64,000 bases of DNA, taken from Campylobacter sp. RM16704 (GTDB lineage: Bacteria > Campylobacterota > Campylobacteria > Campylobacterales > Campylobacteraceae). Of the stretch, positions 56,217-64,000 are shown piece by piece. The stretch is taken from contig NZ_CP007769.1 of assembly GCF_000816245.1 (NCBI RefSeq), forward strand, positions 838,464 to 902,463, written 5' to 3'. The position numbers and the translations under genes were made by a program. The notes below the pieces were generated by a model. That model saw only the letters and a list, made by a program, of their open reading frames with translations, was not told the DNA's origin and did no database searches. Numbering within the stretch: the first letter of the stretch is position 1; each line of letters begins with the position of its first letter.

Positions 56217-58841
56217 ATGTTAAAGCTATCTTCACGGGGGGGGGTGTGTTGGGGATCGAATAATCTTGATTTAACCTCTTCTTATAAAAAATTATCAAAA
56301 CAAATTCTACTTTCAAATATAGTCGCTTCTTTACTTTTTTCATCTACATTTGCTTTACCTAGTGGAGGTAAATTTACTCATGGAACAACAGGAACTATAA
56401 ACATTAATGGTAATACTATGAATATTAATGGTCATAAAGTTAGTTCTGTCATTCAATGGGGTGGTGGATTTAGTATTAATCAAGGTGAGAGTGTAAATTT
56501 TAATGGATCTAATAAAAACTATCTAAACATTGCTCATGGAACAAGTAAATCTACTATAGCTGGTTTATTAAATGCTAATGGTAATAATGTATTTTTAATC
56601 AATCCTAATGGAGTAATCATTACTAAAACAGGAACTATCAATGCTAATCGCTTTGTGGCTTCTACTTCATCTTTAAATAATGCAGATTATACAACATTTA
56701 AAAATTTAACTTATGAAAATGCTCATACTTTCTCACCTGTATTTAAACCTAATAAATTAGGTAATGTAGTTAATATGGGTAATATTAAAGCAAATAATGT
56801 ATTGCTTATAGGTAATAAAGTAGATATACAAGGTGGTAAGCTAGGTAATGCTAATTCTACTACACACTTAGTAGGGAATAATGTATATATAGATGCAGAT
56901 AGTGCTAATTTAAATTCAACTATAAATGTAACAGCTATACAAAATGGTTATATACAAAGACAAATGAATAAATTTGCTAATGATAATTATAATTTTACAA
57001 ATAATGTAAATATAAATAAAGTAAATTATACAGATAGTGCTAATACTACTCATAATGGAATTTCTTCTAACTTCAAAAAAGTCCTAACTATAGGTAATAT
57101 GGAAAATGAAAAAGCCAATGCTACAGAATGGTTTTACTTTGCTAAAGGGTGGAATGAAAGTATAGGTTATACACAAAGTGTTGATGAGTTTAGATTAGTA
57201 GGGAATGTGGATTTTAGTGGAAATCAAGGACAAAACTATGCTAATTATTGTATAGATGGTTTAGGTTGTACTTCTATGATAGTTGGCTTCTCTAATACTT
57301 TTGACAAAACCTTTGATGGACAAGGCTATACTTTAAAAAATATCAATATAGACACAAGTTCTTTAAACAATAAACCCTATTTTGTTGGTATATTTGGTTC
57401 TACTAATAATGCTACTTTTAAAAATATCAATGTAGATTATATGGGTGGTGGGATAAAGACTACTGATGGTGCGCGAGTTGGTGGTTTTGCTGGTTATGCT
57501 AGTGGAACCTTTAGTAATATTTCTTTAAATAATATAGGAAATATTAGTAATAGTGGTAAGTATGATAGCTATACTGGTGGTTTTGCTGGTTTTGCTTATG
57601 GAATCTTTAGTAATATTTCTTTAAATAATATAGGCAATATTAGTAGTAGTAATAGTTATGATGCTAGAGCTGGTGGTTTTGCTGGTAGTATTAACAGTTT
57701 TTTATCAATTACTTTCAAAAACATTTATATATTTTTTAATCCTAATATGAGTATAAGTATAGATGGAGGTAAATTCTTTGGTGATAAATATGGAAGTGCT
57801 AATCCTACCTTTGACAATGTCCATATCTATCATCATGTAAGTGATTTAACTAATGCAAATAATGATAATAGTTACTGGAATGATTTTAACACAAATGGCT
57901 ATGTTAGTAATAAAATAAACATTCACACCTACAACAACTCAAACCAAGAAAGTGTCTATCAAGACTTTTTATCTAAAGCAAATACTATAAGCAGACCTAC
58001 CCCACCAACTAATCCATCTAACCCAACTAATCCTGATGTAATCTTAGGTAGTGATGATGTAATTAGTGCAAATGATTTAGATACTTGGTTAGGAGAAATT
58101 CTTGCAGGTAATTACTGGATAGATATAAATGATCTTAATTCAATCAAAGGAATAAGTGAAGAACTAAAACAAAGTATATCTTTCCTAGAAGCCTTATATG
58201 GCCAAGAAGGTATGAAAGAAATACTAGAAGGTTTTGGTAATGACTATAAAACAAATTATAGAAATTATCAAAGATTTGCTACAAATAAAGCAAATCTTTT
58301 AGCCTTTATCAATGATAAATTAAAACCTTTAGTCAAACAATCTAACAAAGCCTTTATAGATTTAAAAACAGCTCAAGAACAATTAAAAACAGCTATAGCT
58401 AAATATAATGACTATGTTAAAAAAGTCAATGAAAATCCTAGCTTAAAAAATGATGCAACTTTAAATTCTTTAAAAGCTGAAGTAGATAGATTAAACAATC
58501 TTAGTAAAGAACTTTTTGCTAGTATAAATAATAATCAAGTATTATTACAAACTTGGCAAAACAAAACAAGCAATGATTCAAATAATCACTTTAAAATAAT
58601 AGGTGAGTTTAAAAACTTAGCCTTACTTACACCTAATTTAGATGAAGTAATAGTTAATGGTAATGAAAATGAAGACTATAAAAAAGTATCACGCCAAGTA
58701 GCTAATGCTCAAAAACAAACACCTACTTTTGAATATGAAGAAAACGAAAAAGAAGAAGTAGAAGAAACAGCCCTAATGCTAATTTGTATAGTAAGTGATA
58801 ATTTTAAAACTATGAATCCTTGTGTAGTTAGAAGTTTTTAA
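56217..58841 (+). CDS. Phase-variable two-partner-secretion exoprotein (filamentous haemagglutinin-like)
   Basis: Nine G at 56236-56244 encode Arg7-Gly-Gly and part of Val10; nine keeps the 874-codon frame open, so this copy is ON. An extended signal peptide ends at about residue 46, and the mature part begins LPSGGKFTHGT, the usual TpsA start. The TPS domain has NPNGV at 129-133. A beta-helix follows, with two near-identical repeats (GGFAGYASG, SNISLNNIGNIS; about 420-490) resembling GLUG motifs. Residues about 640-800 are charged and helical. Cys857 and Cys869 near the end could form the anchoring disulfide loop known from HMW1. The TpsB transporter is not adjacent. Confidence 0.88.
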   Translation: MLKLSSRGGVCWGSNNLDLTSSYKKLSKQILLSNIVASLLFSSTFALPSGGKFTHGTTGTININGNTMNINGHKVSSVIQWGGGFSINQGESVNFNGSNKNYLNIAHGTSKSTIAGLLNANGNNVFLINPNGVIITKTGTINANRFVASTSSLNNADYTTFKNLTYENAHTFSPVFKPNKLGNVVNMGNIKANNVLLIGNKVDIQGGKLGNANSTTHLVGNNVYIDADSANLNSTINVTAIQNGYIQRQMNKFANDNYNFTNNVNINKVNYTDSANTTHNGISSNFKKVLTIGNMENEKANATEWFYFAKGWNESIGYTQSVDEFRLVGNVDFSGNQGQNYANYCIDGLGCTSMIVGFSNTFDKTFDGQGYTLKNINIDTSSLNNKPYFVGIFGSTNNATFKNINVDYMGGGIKTTDGARVGGFAGYASGTFSNISLNNIGNISNSGKYDSYTGGFAGFAYGIFSNISLNNIGNISSSNSYDARAGGFAGSINSFLSITFKNIYIFFNPNMSISIDGGKFFGDKYGSANPTFDNVHIYHHVSDLTNANNDNSYWNDFNTNGYVSNKINIHTYNNSNQESVYQDFLSKANTISRPTPPTNPSNPTNPDVILGSDDVISANDLDTWLGEILAGNYWIDINDLNSIKGISEELKQSISFLEALYGQEGMKEILEGFGNDYKTNYRNYQRFATNKANLLAFINDKLKPLVKQSNKAFIDLKTAQEQLKTAIAKYNDYVKKVNENPSLKNDATLNSLKAEVDRLNNLSKELFASINNNQVLLQTWQNKTSNDSNNHFKIIGEFKNLALLTPNLDEVIVNGNENEDYKKVSRQVANAQKQTPTFEYEENEKEEVEETALMLICIVSDNFKTMNPCVVRSF
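56236..56244 (+). repeat. G9 contingency tract
   Basis: A run of nine G in codons 7-10 of the exoprotein gene. Gain or loss of one G would stop translation early. Poly-G tracts of this length are established slippage sites in Campylobacter. Confidence 0.9.
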
Positions 58842-58864
58842 GCACACAAAATGTGTGCTTAAAA
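58835..58864. terminator. Bidirectional terminator between the exoprotein gene and dnaK
   Basis: TTTTTAAGCACAC (58835-58847) pairs with GTGTGCTTAAAA (58853-58864) across a short A-rich loop. It contains the exoprotein stop codon and abuts the dnaK stop codon. Confidence 0.88.
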
Positions 58865-60736
58865 TTATTCAACTTCAGCATCGATTACATCATCATCTTT
58901 TTTATTTTTATCATTAGCTGCATTTGACTCATCTTTTTTATACATATTTTCTGCCAATTTATGAGAAACTTCGCTCAAAGCTTTCATTTTGCTTTCTATT
59001 TCTTCTTTAGAAGCATTGGCATTTTTCAATGTTTCTTTTAAATCATCAAGTGCTTTTTGGATATTTGCTTTATCCTCATCGCTTACTTTATCTCCAAGTT
59101 CATTTAGTGATTTTTCTACTTGATGCACTAAACTATCTGCTGCATTTCTTGTTTCAACTGCTTCTTTGCGTTTTCTATCTTCTTCTTTATGAAGCTCTGC
59201 ATCTTTTACCATATTATTAATTTCTTCTTCACTTAAACCACTTGAACCTGTGATTTTAATCTCTTGTGCTTTTCCTGTAGCTTTATCTTTAGCACTAACA
59301 GTTAAAATACCATTTGCATCTATATCAAAAGTAACTTCGATTTGTGGCATACCACGAGGTGCTGGTGGAATTCCCTCAAGATTGAAATTTCCTAAAGATT
59401 TATTATCTCTACTAAACTCTCTCTCACCTTGCAAAACATTGATAGTAACTGCACTTTGATTGTCTTCTGCGGTTGAAAAAACTTGTTCTTTTTTAGTTGG
59501 AATGGTTGTGCCTTTTTCGATGATTTTAGTCATAACTCCACCTAAAGTTTCAATACCCAAAGAAAGTGGAGTAACATCAAGTAAAAGCACATCTTTTACA
59601 TCACCTTTAAGAACAGCACCTTGAATCGCCGCGCCAATTGCTACAACTTCATCAGGATTTACTGATTTATTTAAATCTTTTCCAAAAGCTTTTTTAACTT
59701 CTTCTTGAACTAATGGAACACGAGTAGAACCACCTACCATAACGATTTCTTTTATTTCGCTCTTATCAAGTCCAGCATCTTTTACAACTTCGTTAATTTT
59801 GCTAATAGTTTCAGCTACTAAAGAATCAATCATACCTTCAAATTTAGCTCTAGTTAATTTTTTAACTAAATGTTTTGGGCCACTTGCATCAGCTGTAATA
59901 AATGGTAAATTAATTTCAGTTTCATTTGCCGAACTTAATTCTTTTTTAGCATTTTCTGCAGCTTCTTTTAATCTTTGTAAAGCCATTACATCATTTTTAA
60001 GATCAATACCTGTTTCATTTTTAAATTCACTTGCTAAAAAGTCGATTAATTTATTATCAAAATCATCGCCACCTAAGAATGCATTACCACCAGTTGCTAA
60101 AACTTCAACAACATTATCTCCAGTTTCAAGCACGGTAACATCAAATGTTCCACCACCCAAATCATAAACTACGATTTTTTCACTTTCTTTTTTATCAAGT
60201 CCATAAGCTAAAGCTGCTGCGGTTGGTTCATTAATAATTCTGAGTACATTAAGCCCTGCAATTTGTCCTGCTTCTTTTGTTGCTTTTCTTTGAGCATCAT
60301 TAAAATATGCAGGAACAGTGATAACCGCATCAACTACATTTTCACCTAAAAAAGCTTCTGCATCTTCTTTTAATTTTGTTAAAACTTTTGCTGAAATTTC
60401 TTGCGGAGTATAAATTTTACCTGCTATTTCAATAGCACAAGCACCATTTCTTTCTGTAATATGATAAGGCAGACGATTTTTAGCTTCTTTTGCCGCATCT
60501 TCATTTATCATTAAACCCATAATTCTTTTAATAGAATAAATAGTTTTTTCAGGATTAGTCACAGCTTGACGCTTAGCACTATCTCCAACTAAAACTTCAC
60601 CCTTATCTGTAAAAGCAACTACTGAAGGAGTTGTGTTTTTACCTTCTTTATTTGGGATAACTTTACTCTCTCCTCTTTCATACACACTCACACAAGAGTT
60701 TGTTGTTCCTAAATCTATACCTATAACTTTTGACAT
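58865..60736 (-). CDS. dnaK: Chaperone DnaK (Hsp70)
   Basis: The 623-residue chaperone has all Hsp70 landmarks: [50 protein letters not shown] and [16 protein letters not shown] in the ATPase domain, [17 protein letters not shown] in the linker, and [20 protein letters not shown] in the substrate domain. The C-terminus ends in the usual acidic [10 protein letters not shown]. It is the last gene of hrcA-grpE-dnaK, 22 bases after grpE. It folds proteins with GrpE and DnaJ (not adjacent). Confidence 0.98.
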   Translation of the reverse strand: MSKVIGIDLGTTNSCVSVYERGESKVIPNKEGKNTTPSVVAFTDKGEVLVGDSAKRQAVTNPEKTIYSIKRIMGLMINEDAAKEAKNRLPYHITERNGACAIEIAGKIYTPQEISAKVLTKLKEDAEAFLGENVVDAVITVPAYFNDAQRKATKEAGQIAGLNVLRIINEPTAAALAYGLDKKESEKIVVYDLGGGTFDVTVLETGDNVVEVLATGGNAFLGGDDFDNKLIDFLASEFKNETGIDLKNDVMALQRLKEAAENAKKELSSANETEINLPFITADASGPKHLVKKLTRAKFEGMIDSLVAETISKINEVVKDAGLDKSEIKEIVMVGGSTRVPLVQEEVKKAFGKDLNKSVNPDEVVAIGAAIQGAVLKGDVKDVLLLDVTPLSLGIETLGGVMTKIIEKGTTIPTKKEQVFSTAEDNQSAVTINVLQGEREFSRDNKSLGNFNLEGIPPAPRGMPQIEVTFDIDANGILTVSAKDKATGKAQEIKITGSSGLSEEEINNMVKDAELHKEEDRKRKEAVETRNAADSLVHQVEKSLNELGDKVSDEDKANIQKALDDLKETLKNANASKEEIESKMKALSEVSHKLAENMYKKDESNAANDKNKKDDDVIDAEVE

Positions 60737-60758
60737 TTTTTATCCTTTTTATTAAATT

Positions 60759-61268
60759 TTATTTTGCAACACTAACTTTAGCTGATCTTATCACTCTATC
60801 ATTCATCATATAACCCTTTTGTAAAAGTTGAACGATATAGCCACTTTCATGTTCAGCACTTTCAACATGAAATATTGCTTCATGTAAATTTGGATCAAAT
60901 TCACCATTTGCATCTATTGCCTTAACCATATGTTTTTCAAGCTTTTTCAAAAGCAAATCTAAAGTGTTTTGAACACCTTCTTTGATTTTTAAGCTAATTT
61001 CATCACTAGCTTCGACATTAATAGCTGCTTCAAGTGCATCCACTACATCAAGCAAATCTTTAGCAAAACTTTCATTTGCATAAATAGTTGCTGAAATTTT
61101 CTCTTTTTCCATTCTTTTTTTAATATTTTCAAATTCAGCATTTGCTCTTAAATAAGCATCTTTTAACTCATCATAATCTGCTTGAAGCTTTTCTAATTCA
61201 TCATTTTGATTTTCTGAATTTTCTGCTGTTTCTTCTAGCATTTGTTCATTTTGCTTTTCTTCGCTCAT
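60759..61268 (-). CDS. grpE: Nucleotide exchange factor GrpE
   Basis: The 169-residue protein has the long N-terminal helix ([30 protein letters not shown]), the dimer-bundle segment [16 protein letters not shown] and the beta domain [16 protein letters not shown] with [18 protein letters not shown]. It exchanges ADP on DnaK. Its ATG overlaps the hrcA stop by 4 bases, so the two are coupled. Confidence 0.96.
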   Translation of the reverse strand: MSEEKQNEQMLEETAENSENQNDELEKLQADYDELKDAYLRANAEFENIKKRMEKEKISATIYANESFAKDLLDVVDALEAAINVEASDEISLKIKEGVQNTLDLLLKKLEKHMVKAIDANGEFDPNLHEAIFHVESAEHESGYIVQLLQKGYMMNDRVIRSAKVSVAK

Positions 61269-62047
61269 GCAGCCTCCTTTATAATATTTAACATTGTTTT
61301 AAAGTCAGAATACACACTTCCTGCAAAAATAGCTTTTGCTTCTTTGCCTAAAAATGTGCTCTTAAGCTTTAACCCCATAAAGCCTTCTTCAAATAAGGGT
61401 TCAAATTGCAATTTACCATCAAAGTAAAACCCAATTTTTGGAGATAAAAGCTTAGCAAATTCATCATTTTGATAAATTTGATAAGCTTTGCTCTCATTAT
61501 ATCTATAATAAATCATAGATTGTTTTAGCATAGCTATTTTTTCTAACAATTCTTTAAACTCAATCCTAAATGCTAAATTTTCAATACTTTTTAAGTCAAG
61601 CCCAATAAGTCTTTGTAAAAAAATCAAACTATCTTGATTAAATTTTAATACAATCTCATTTTGTCCAAAATCAAGCACAATAAACTTATTATTTACCATA
61701 TCAATATCTTGTAAAATAAGCTCATCACCACCATAAATTAATGCATAAATTTCAAATTTATCTAACAAAAACTTTAGTAAAGTAAGATCATTTATAATAA
61801 GCTCTTCTTCGCAAAGTTGCTCTTGCCAATAATATTTCATAGCATTAATAGTAGGTATACGACCACTACTAATATGAAGTTGTGTTATAACACCTTCATC
61901 ACTTAATTTTTTAAAATAAACTCTTATAGTAGAAGCTGGTATTCTAACTTTATGATTTAACTCATTTGAACCTACAGGATTGTTTCCATTTAAATAGGTT
62001 TCAATGATAGTTTTTAAAATCAAATCTTTTTTATCGTAAGACTTCAC
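61265..62047 (-). CDS. hrcA: Heat-inducible transcription repressor HrcA
   Basis: The N-terminal winged helix is seen in [43 protein letters not shown], with the recognition helix around STIR; the C-terminal domain is reduced compared with the usual 340 residues (260 here), as known for epsilonproteobacterial HrcA. It starts with GTG at 62045-62047 with AAGG upstream. It represses its own operon through the CIRCE site 24 bases upstream of the start. Confidence 0.9.
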   Translation of the reverse strand: MKSYDKKDLILKTIIETYLNGNNPVGSNELNHKVRIPASTIRVYFKKLSDEGVITQLHISSGRIPTINAMKYYWQEQLCEEELIINDLTLLKFLLDKFEIYALIYGGDELILQDIDMVNNKFIVLDFGQNEIVLKFNQDSLIFLQRLIGLDLKSIENLAFRIEFKELLEKIAMLKQSMIYYRYNESKAYQIYQNDEFAKLLSPKIGFYFDGKLQFEPLFEEGFMGLKLKSTFLGKEAKAIFAGSVYSDFKTMLNIIKEAA

Positions 62048-62070
62048 TATAAAACCTTAAAAAATTATTT

Positions 62071-62097
62071 TCAGCACTCGTTGTTTTCAAGTGCTGA
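62071..62097 (-). promoter_or_regulatory. CIRCE operator
   Basis: TCAGCACTC (62071-62079), nine bases, AAGTGCTGA (62089-62097), against the consensus TTAGCACTC-N9-GAGTGCTAA. The arms match each other except at one position. It sits between the hrcA -10 box and the hrcA start, where bound HrcA would block transcription of hrcA-grpE-dnaK. Confidence 0.9.
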
Positions 62098-62102
62098 AAA
62101 GT

Positions 62103-62108
62103 ATTATA
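62103..62108 (-). promoter_or_regulatory. -10 box of the hrcA-grpE-dnaK operon
   Basis: TATAAT on the minus strand just upstream of CIRCE, about 55 bases before the GTG of hrcA. The operator overlaps the expected transcription start. Confidence 0.7.
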
Positions 62109-62247
62109 CAACTTTAGTATTATAATGTCAAGTTTTTTATAAATAAAATTATTTAAATTTATTTAGTCTATATAGCTAAAGTTTATTTAGTTATACATCT
62201 TAAATATTATAAATTCATTTTTTTAGTTATATTGAAAAATAATATGA

Positions 62248-62253
62248 TATAAT
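62248..62253 (+). promoter_or_regulatory. -10 box of a small gene
   Basis: TATAAT on the plus strand, 29 bases before the ATG at 62283, with AAAGG at 62271-62275 as ribosome site. It lies in a 355-base gap that otherwise contains only the hrcA control region and AT-rich sequence. Confidence 0.6.
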
Positions 62254-62282
62254 TACACTCAGTAATATAAAAAGGTTCAAAA

Positions 62283-62414
62283 ATGAAAAATCTCACTATA
62301 CAAGAAAAACAAGATTTGGATAATTATGTATTTTGTAATATAACAAGAAAAAAAATGGCTTTAAGTAGAATTTTAAAACTTTATTGTCTTAAATTCTTTA
62401 GGTTAGTTTTTTAA
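62283..62414 (+). CDS. Small basic protein, 43 aa
   Basis: A short frame with a full set of expression signals: TATAAT at 62248, AAAGG seven bases from the ATG. The product, beginning MKNLTIQEKQDLDNYVF, is followed by a basic segment (ITRKKMALSRILKLY) and a hydrophobic end (LKFFRLVF), so it could be a membrane-associated peptide. It overlaps the convergent gene by 12 bases. The family is not recognised. Confidence rests on signals only. Confidence 0.45.
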   Translation: MKNLTIQEKQDLDNYVFCNITRKKMALSRILKLYCLKFFRLVF

Positions 62415-63035
62415 CTTATACTTTCTCATATCTTTTTTGCTAAATGATAAATCTTTAAATTCAGGTGAAGAGATTAATTCCATACAAGCTTTATCTAAAT
62501 TTTCCATTCCGCTTATTTGCATACTAGCTTGCAAATTTTCATCTAAATAAAGATCAAAAATAACGCAAGCTTTATTATTAATTTTATAAAGGATTTTTCC
62601 GCCTTTTTTTTCATCTAATTTATTATATACTTGCAATTTGCCATTTTTACTCATTTTTTTAATATCGTTTGTAAAAGATTGATTAAGTGTATAATAAATC
62701 ATAAAATCACGCATAATATTTTTAATTTCAGCGATTTCTCTTCTTAGTTTTGATAAATCTTTAGTGTATAAACTTATAAATTGCGTATTTAAATACTCAT
62801 TTAGGCTTTTTTTGTTTAAATTTTCACACAATGGATAAATTTTAACCACATAAACCTTATCTTTAGCAAGTACTATATCTACACAAGCTTGTTTGTTTTT
62901 TTTATATTCTAAAAATAAAGCTTGATTTGCATTTAAATTAAGAGTATTTTGCTTATTGTAAGCAAAATCGTTTAGGTCTTCATAAATATTCGCATAGACA
63001 AATATGCCTATAAAAGCTATAACTAAAAATCTCAT
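62403..63035 (-). CDS. Exported hypothetical protein, 210 aa
   Basis: An N-terminal signal peptide (RFLVIAFIGIFVYA) is followed by a mixed helical and beta sequence with Cys in QACVDIV, YPLCENLNKK, NKACVIFDLY and LDKACMEL, so two disulfides are plausible in the periplasm. I do not recognise the family. It overlaps the 78-residue gene upstream by 4 bases (ATGA) and is the third gene of a minus-strand operon that begins with the DHH phosphoesterase. Confidence 0.7.
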   Translation of the reverse strand: MRFLVIAFIGIFVYANIYEDLNDFAYNKQNTLNLNANQALFLEYKKNKQACVDIVLAKDKVYVVKIYPLCENLNKKSLNEYLNTQFISLYTKDLSKLRREIAEIKNIMRDFMIYYTLNQSFTNDIKKMSKNGKLQVYNKLDEKKGGKILYKINNKACVIFDLYLDENLQASMQISGMENLDKACMELISSPEFKDLSFSKKDMRKYKLKN

Positions 63036-63268
63036 TCAAATAAATCTTTGTGATGATTTTTTAAATATTCTACTACTTCTAAAATCTCATCAACGCCTTC
63101 TTTTTGAACATTTAAACAAACCTCATCAATACAATCTATATATATTTCTATTGCTTTTTCTAATTTTGCTCTTTTTACCCCAGCAAATAAAAGCATTGCC
63201 TCTAAAACTATACTTAATTCATATTGTAAATTTTCTATTTCTTCTTTAAGATTGTGATTTGCTTTCAT
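63032..63268 (-). CDS. Small helical protein, 78 aa
   Basis: The protein is mostly charged helix (LKEEIENLQYELSIVLEAML, AKLEKAIEIYIDCIDEVC, VDEILEVVEYLKNH), with two cysteines and no membrane segment. The family is not recognised. Its start overlaps the DHH gene by 23 bases and its stop overlaps the next gene start, so it is part of a coupled three-gene operon. Confidence 0.65.
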   Translation of the reverse strand: MKANHNLKEEIENLQYELSIVLEAMLLFAGVKRAKLEKAIEIYIDCIDEVCLNVQKEGVDEILEVVEYLKNHHKDLFE

Positions 63269-64000
63269 TGTTTTCCTTTATTTCTTTGCTTTTAACTAAA
63301 TCTACAAATTGAGCTTTTATAAAATCATAATTAGAGCTGTCTTTATATGCTGCAAACAAGCCACCACTAGCATTTTTATGCCCTCCTCCATTGACTAAAT
63401 TTTTAGCCATTAAACTCACATCAATTTTATTATTTGCCCTAAAACTTAAAGTTTTTCTCGAACTAATATCTACAAAAAAATCAAAATCAGGATTTTGCAT
63501 TAAAAAATCATTTCCAATTACTGAAGTATTACCTATATTTGAGGTAAGCAGTCCCTTTTGCCCTTTATAATATACACTGAATGTCTCCTTATTAGCACTT
63601 AATCTTTCTACTACGAATTTAGAAATTAAATTGCTTAAGGTGTCATTATTTTCTTTTTTGAAAAAAGATTTTTTTAAACCATGTAAATCATCATCTAAGC
63701 TAATATGAGCATTTTTTTGATGAATATAATTTTTCGAAACACTAAAAAGATAAAAAAGATATTCTATATTCTCTTGTGCAAACATCACTCTATTGATCTC
63801 TTTTGCACCTGAAACCATACTAAGTAAAACTTTACCAAGTTCAAAATTTTCATCTTCACTAAGCCAAATATCTACTGCATTTACTACATCTACAAATTCT
63901 GATAAAGCTTCATTTTTACCATAACATCTACTAAAAAAATCATAAACAATCTTAGTAGCACATCTTTTATCATCTAAAAAATACCAAGGATATTTTTGCA
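63246..64000 (-). CDS. DHH-family phosphoesterase (NrnB-like), 5' end outside the window
   Basis: The frame is open to the window edge, so the start is missing. What remains (251 codons) contains YPWYFLDDKRCATKIVYDFF, the segment following the catalytic DHH motif, and ends with the DHHA1 signature LVNGGGHKNASGG. This pattern fits NrnB-type oligoribonucleases or cyclic-nucleotide phosphodiesterases. A longer annotation starting at the Met at 63818 would cut it artificially, since the upstream sequence is coding with ELGKVLLSMVSGAKEINR in frame. Confidence 0.85.
   Translation of the reverse strand, partial: QKYPWYFLDDKRCATKIVYDFFSRCYGKNEALSEFVDVVNAVDIWLSEDENFELGKVLLSMVSGAKEINRVMFAQENIEYLFYLFSVSKNYIHQKNAHISLDDDLHGLKKSFFKKENNDTLSNLISKFVVERLSANKETFSVYYKGQKGLLTSNIGNTSVIGNDFLMQNPDFDFFVDISSRKTLSFRANNKIDVSLMAKNLVNGGGHKNASGGLFAAYKDSSNYDFIKAQFVDLVKSKEIKENNESKSQS

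Overview
The window is AT-rich, densely coded DNA with short or overlapping gene junctions, AAGGA-type ribosome sites and TATAAT -10 boxes. Protein families and gene neighbourhoods (nadE-lpxK-thrC-kdsB; fba-peb4-nth; macAB plus an outer-membrane factor; hrcA-grpE-dnaK; pdxA-pdxJ) are those of Campylobacter. The auxotrophy-like loss of TrpC activity and the poly-G contingency tract suggest the C. lari group, but the species is an inference and no rRNA or other typing gene is present.

Layout. 1-4000 is an accessory segment: unrecognised small genes, a candidate small RNA, a C9T11 tract, an array of palindrome-containing repeats (2006-2202) and a gene fusing a HepT-like HEPN domain to four membrane helices. 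The gene after it on the minus strand (3255-3994) appears frameshifted. 4050-12250 is mostly core: dnaE, a UGA-containing SelW-like selenoprotein gene (7743-7982), a DJ-1 protein, the agmatine-to-putrescine genes aguA and aguB with a cation exporter between them, and a metallo-hydrolase. 12284-15079 is a FecCD-type metal or chelate ABC importer. 15183-20943 holds nadE, lpxK, thrC, kdsB, an AAC(6')-like acetyltransferase and two polar amino acid ABC transporter genes.

20953-26237 carries ppk2, dsbD, a type II NADH dehydrogenase and a sodium symporter. 26265-29364 is a four-gene cassette with its own promoter: a very short protein keeping the four cysteine positions of the [FeFe]-hydrogenase H-cluster, followed by a complete SsuABC-type importer. 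29354-36375 returns to core genes (PLP-dependent deaminase, MotA/MotB-like pair, fba, peb4, nth, gltS), then the MacAB efflux system with its outer-membrane channel, a nitroreductase and a three-domain lysophospholipid transporter/acyltransferase/acyl-ACP synthetase.

45341-56145 is a run of housekeeping genes: an FAD/NAD(P) oxidoreductase, a methyltransferase, a cysteine-cluster protein, a TPR protein, a TrpC-like protein that has lost its catalytic residues, a HIT protein, mnmH (tRNA 2-selenouridine synthase), a phosphate permease, pdxA/pdxJ, an exopolyphosphatase-like protein, YqeY and an exported nuclease. 56217-58841 is a two-partner-secretion exoprotein with a G9 tract in codons 7-10, so it is probably phase variable and ON in this sequence. 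The heat-shock operon hrcA-grpE-dnaK with a CIRCE operator follows, then small genes and a DHH phosphoesterase cut by the window edge.

The most interesting items are the H-cluster-like protein with its ABC importer, the HEPN-membrane fusion beside the repeat array, the unannotatable-by-default selenoprotein gene, the phase-variable exoprotein, and the TrpC pseudoenzyme. SelW and MnmH together show that selenium is used in both protein and tRNA. No tRNA, rRNA, CRISPR array or insertion sequence was recognised.
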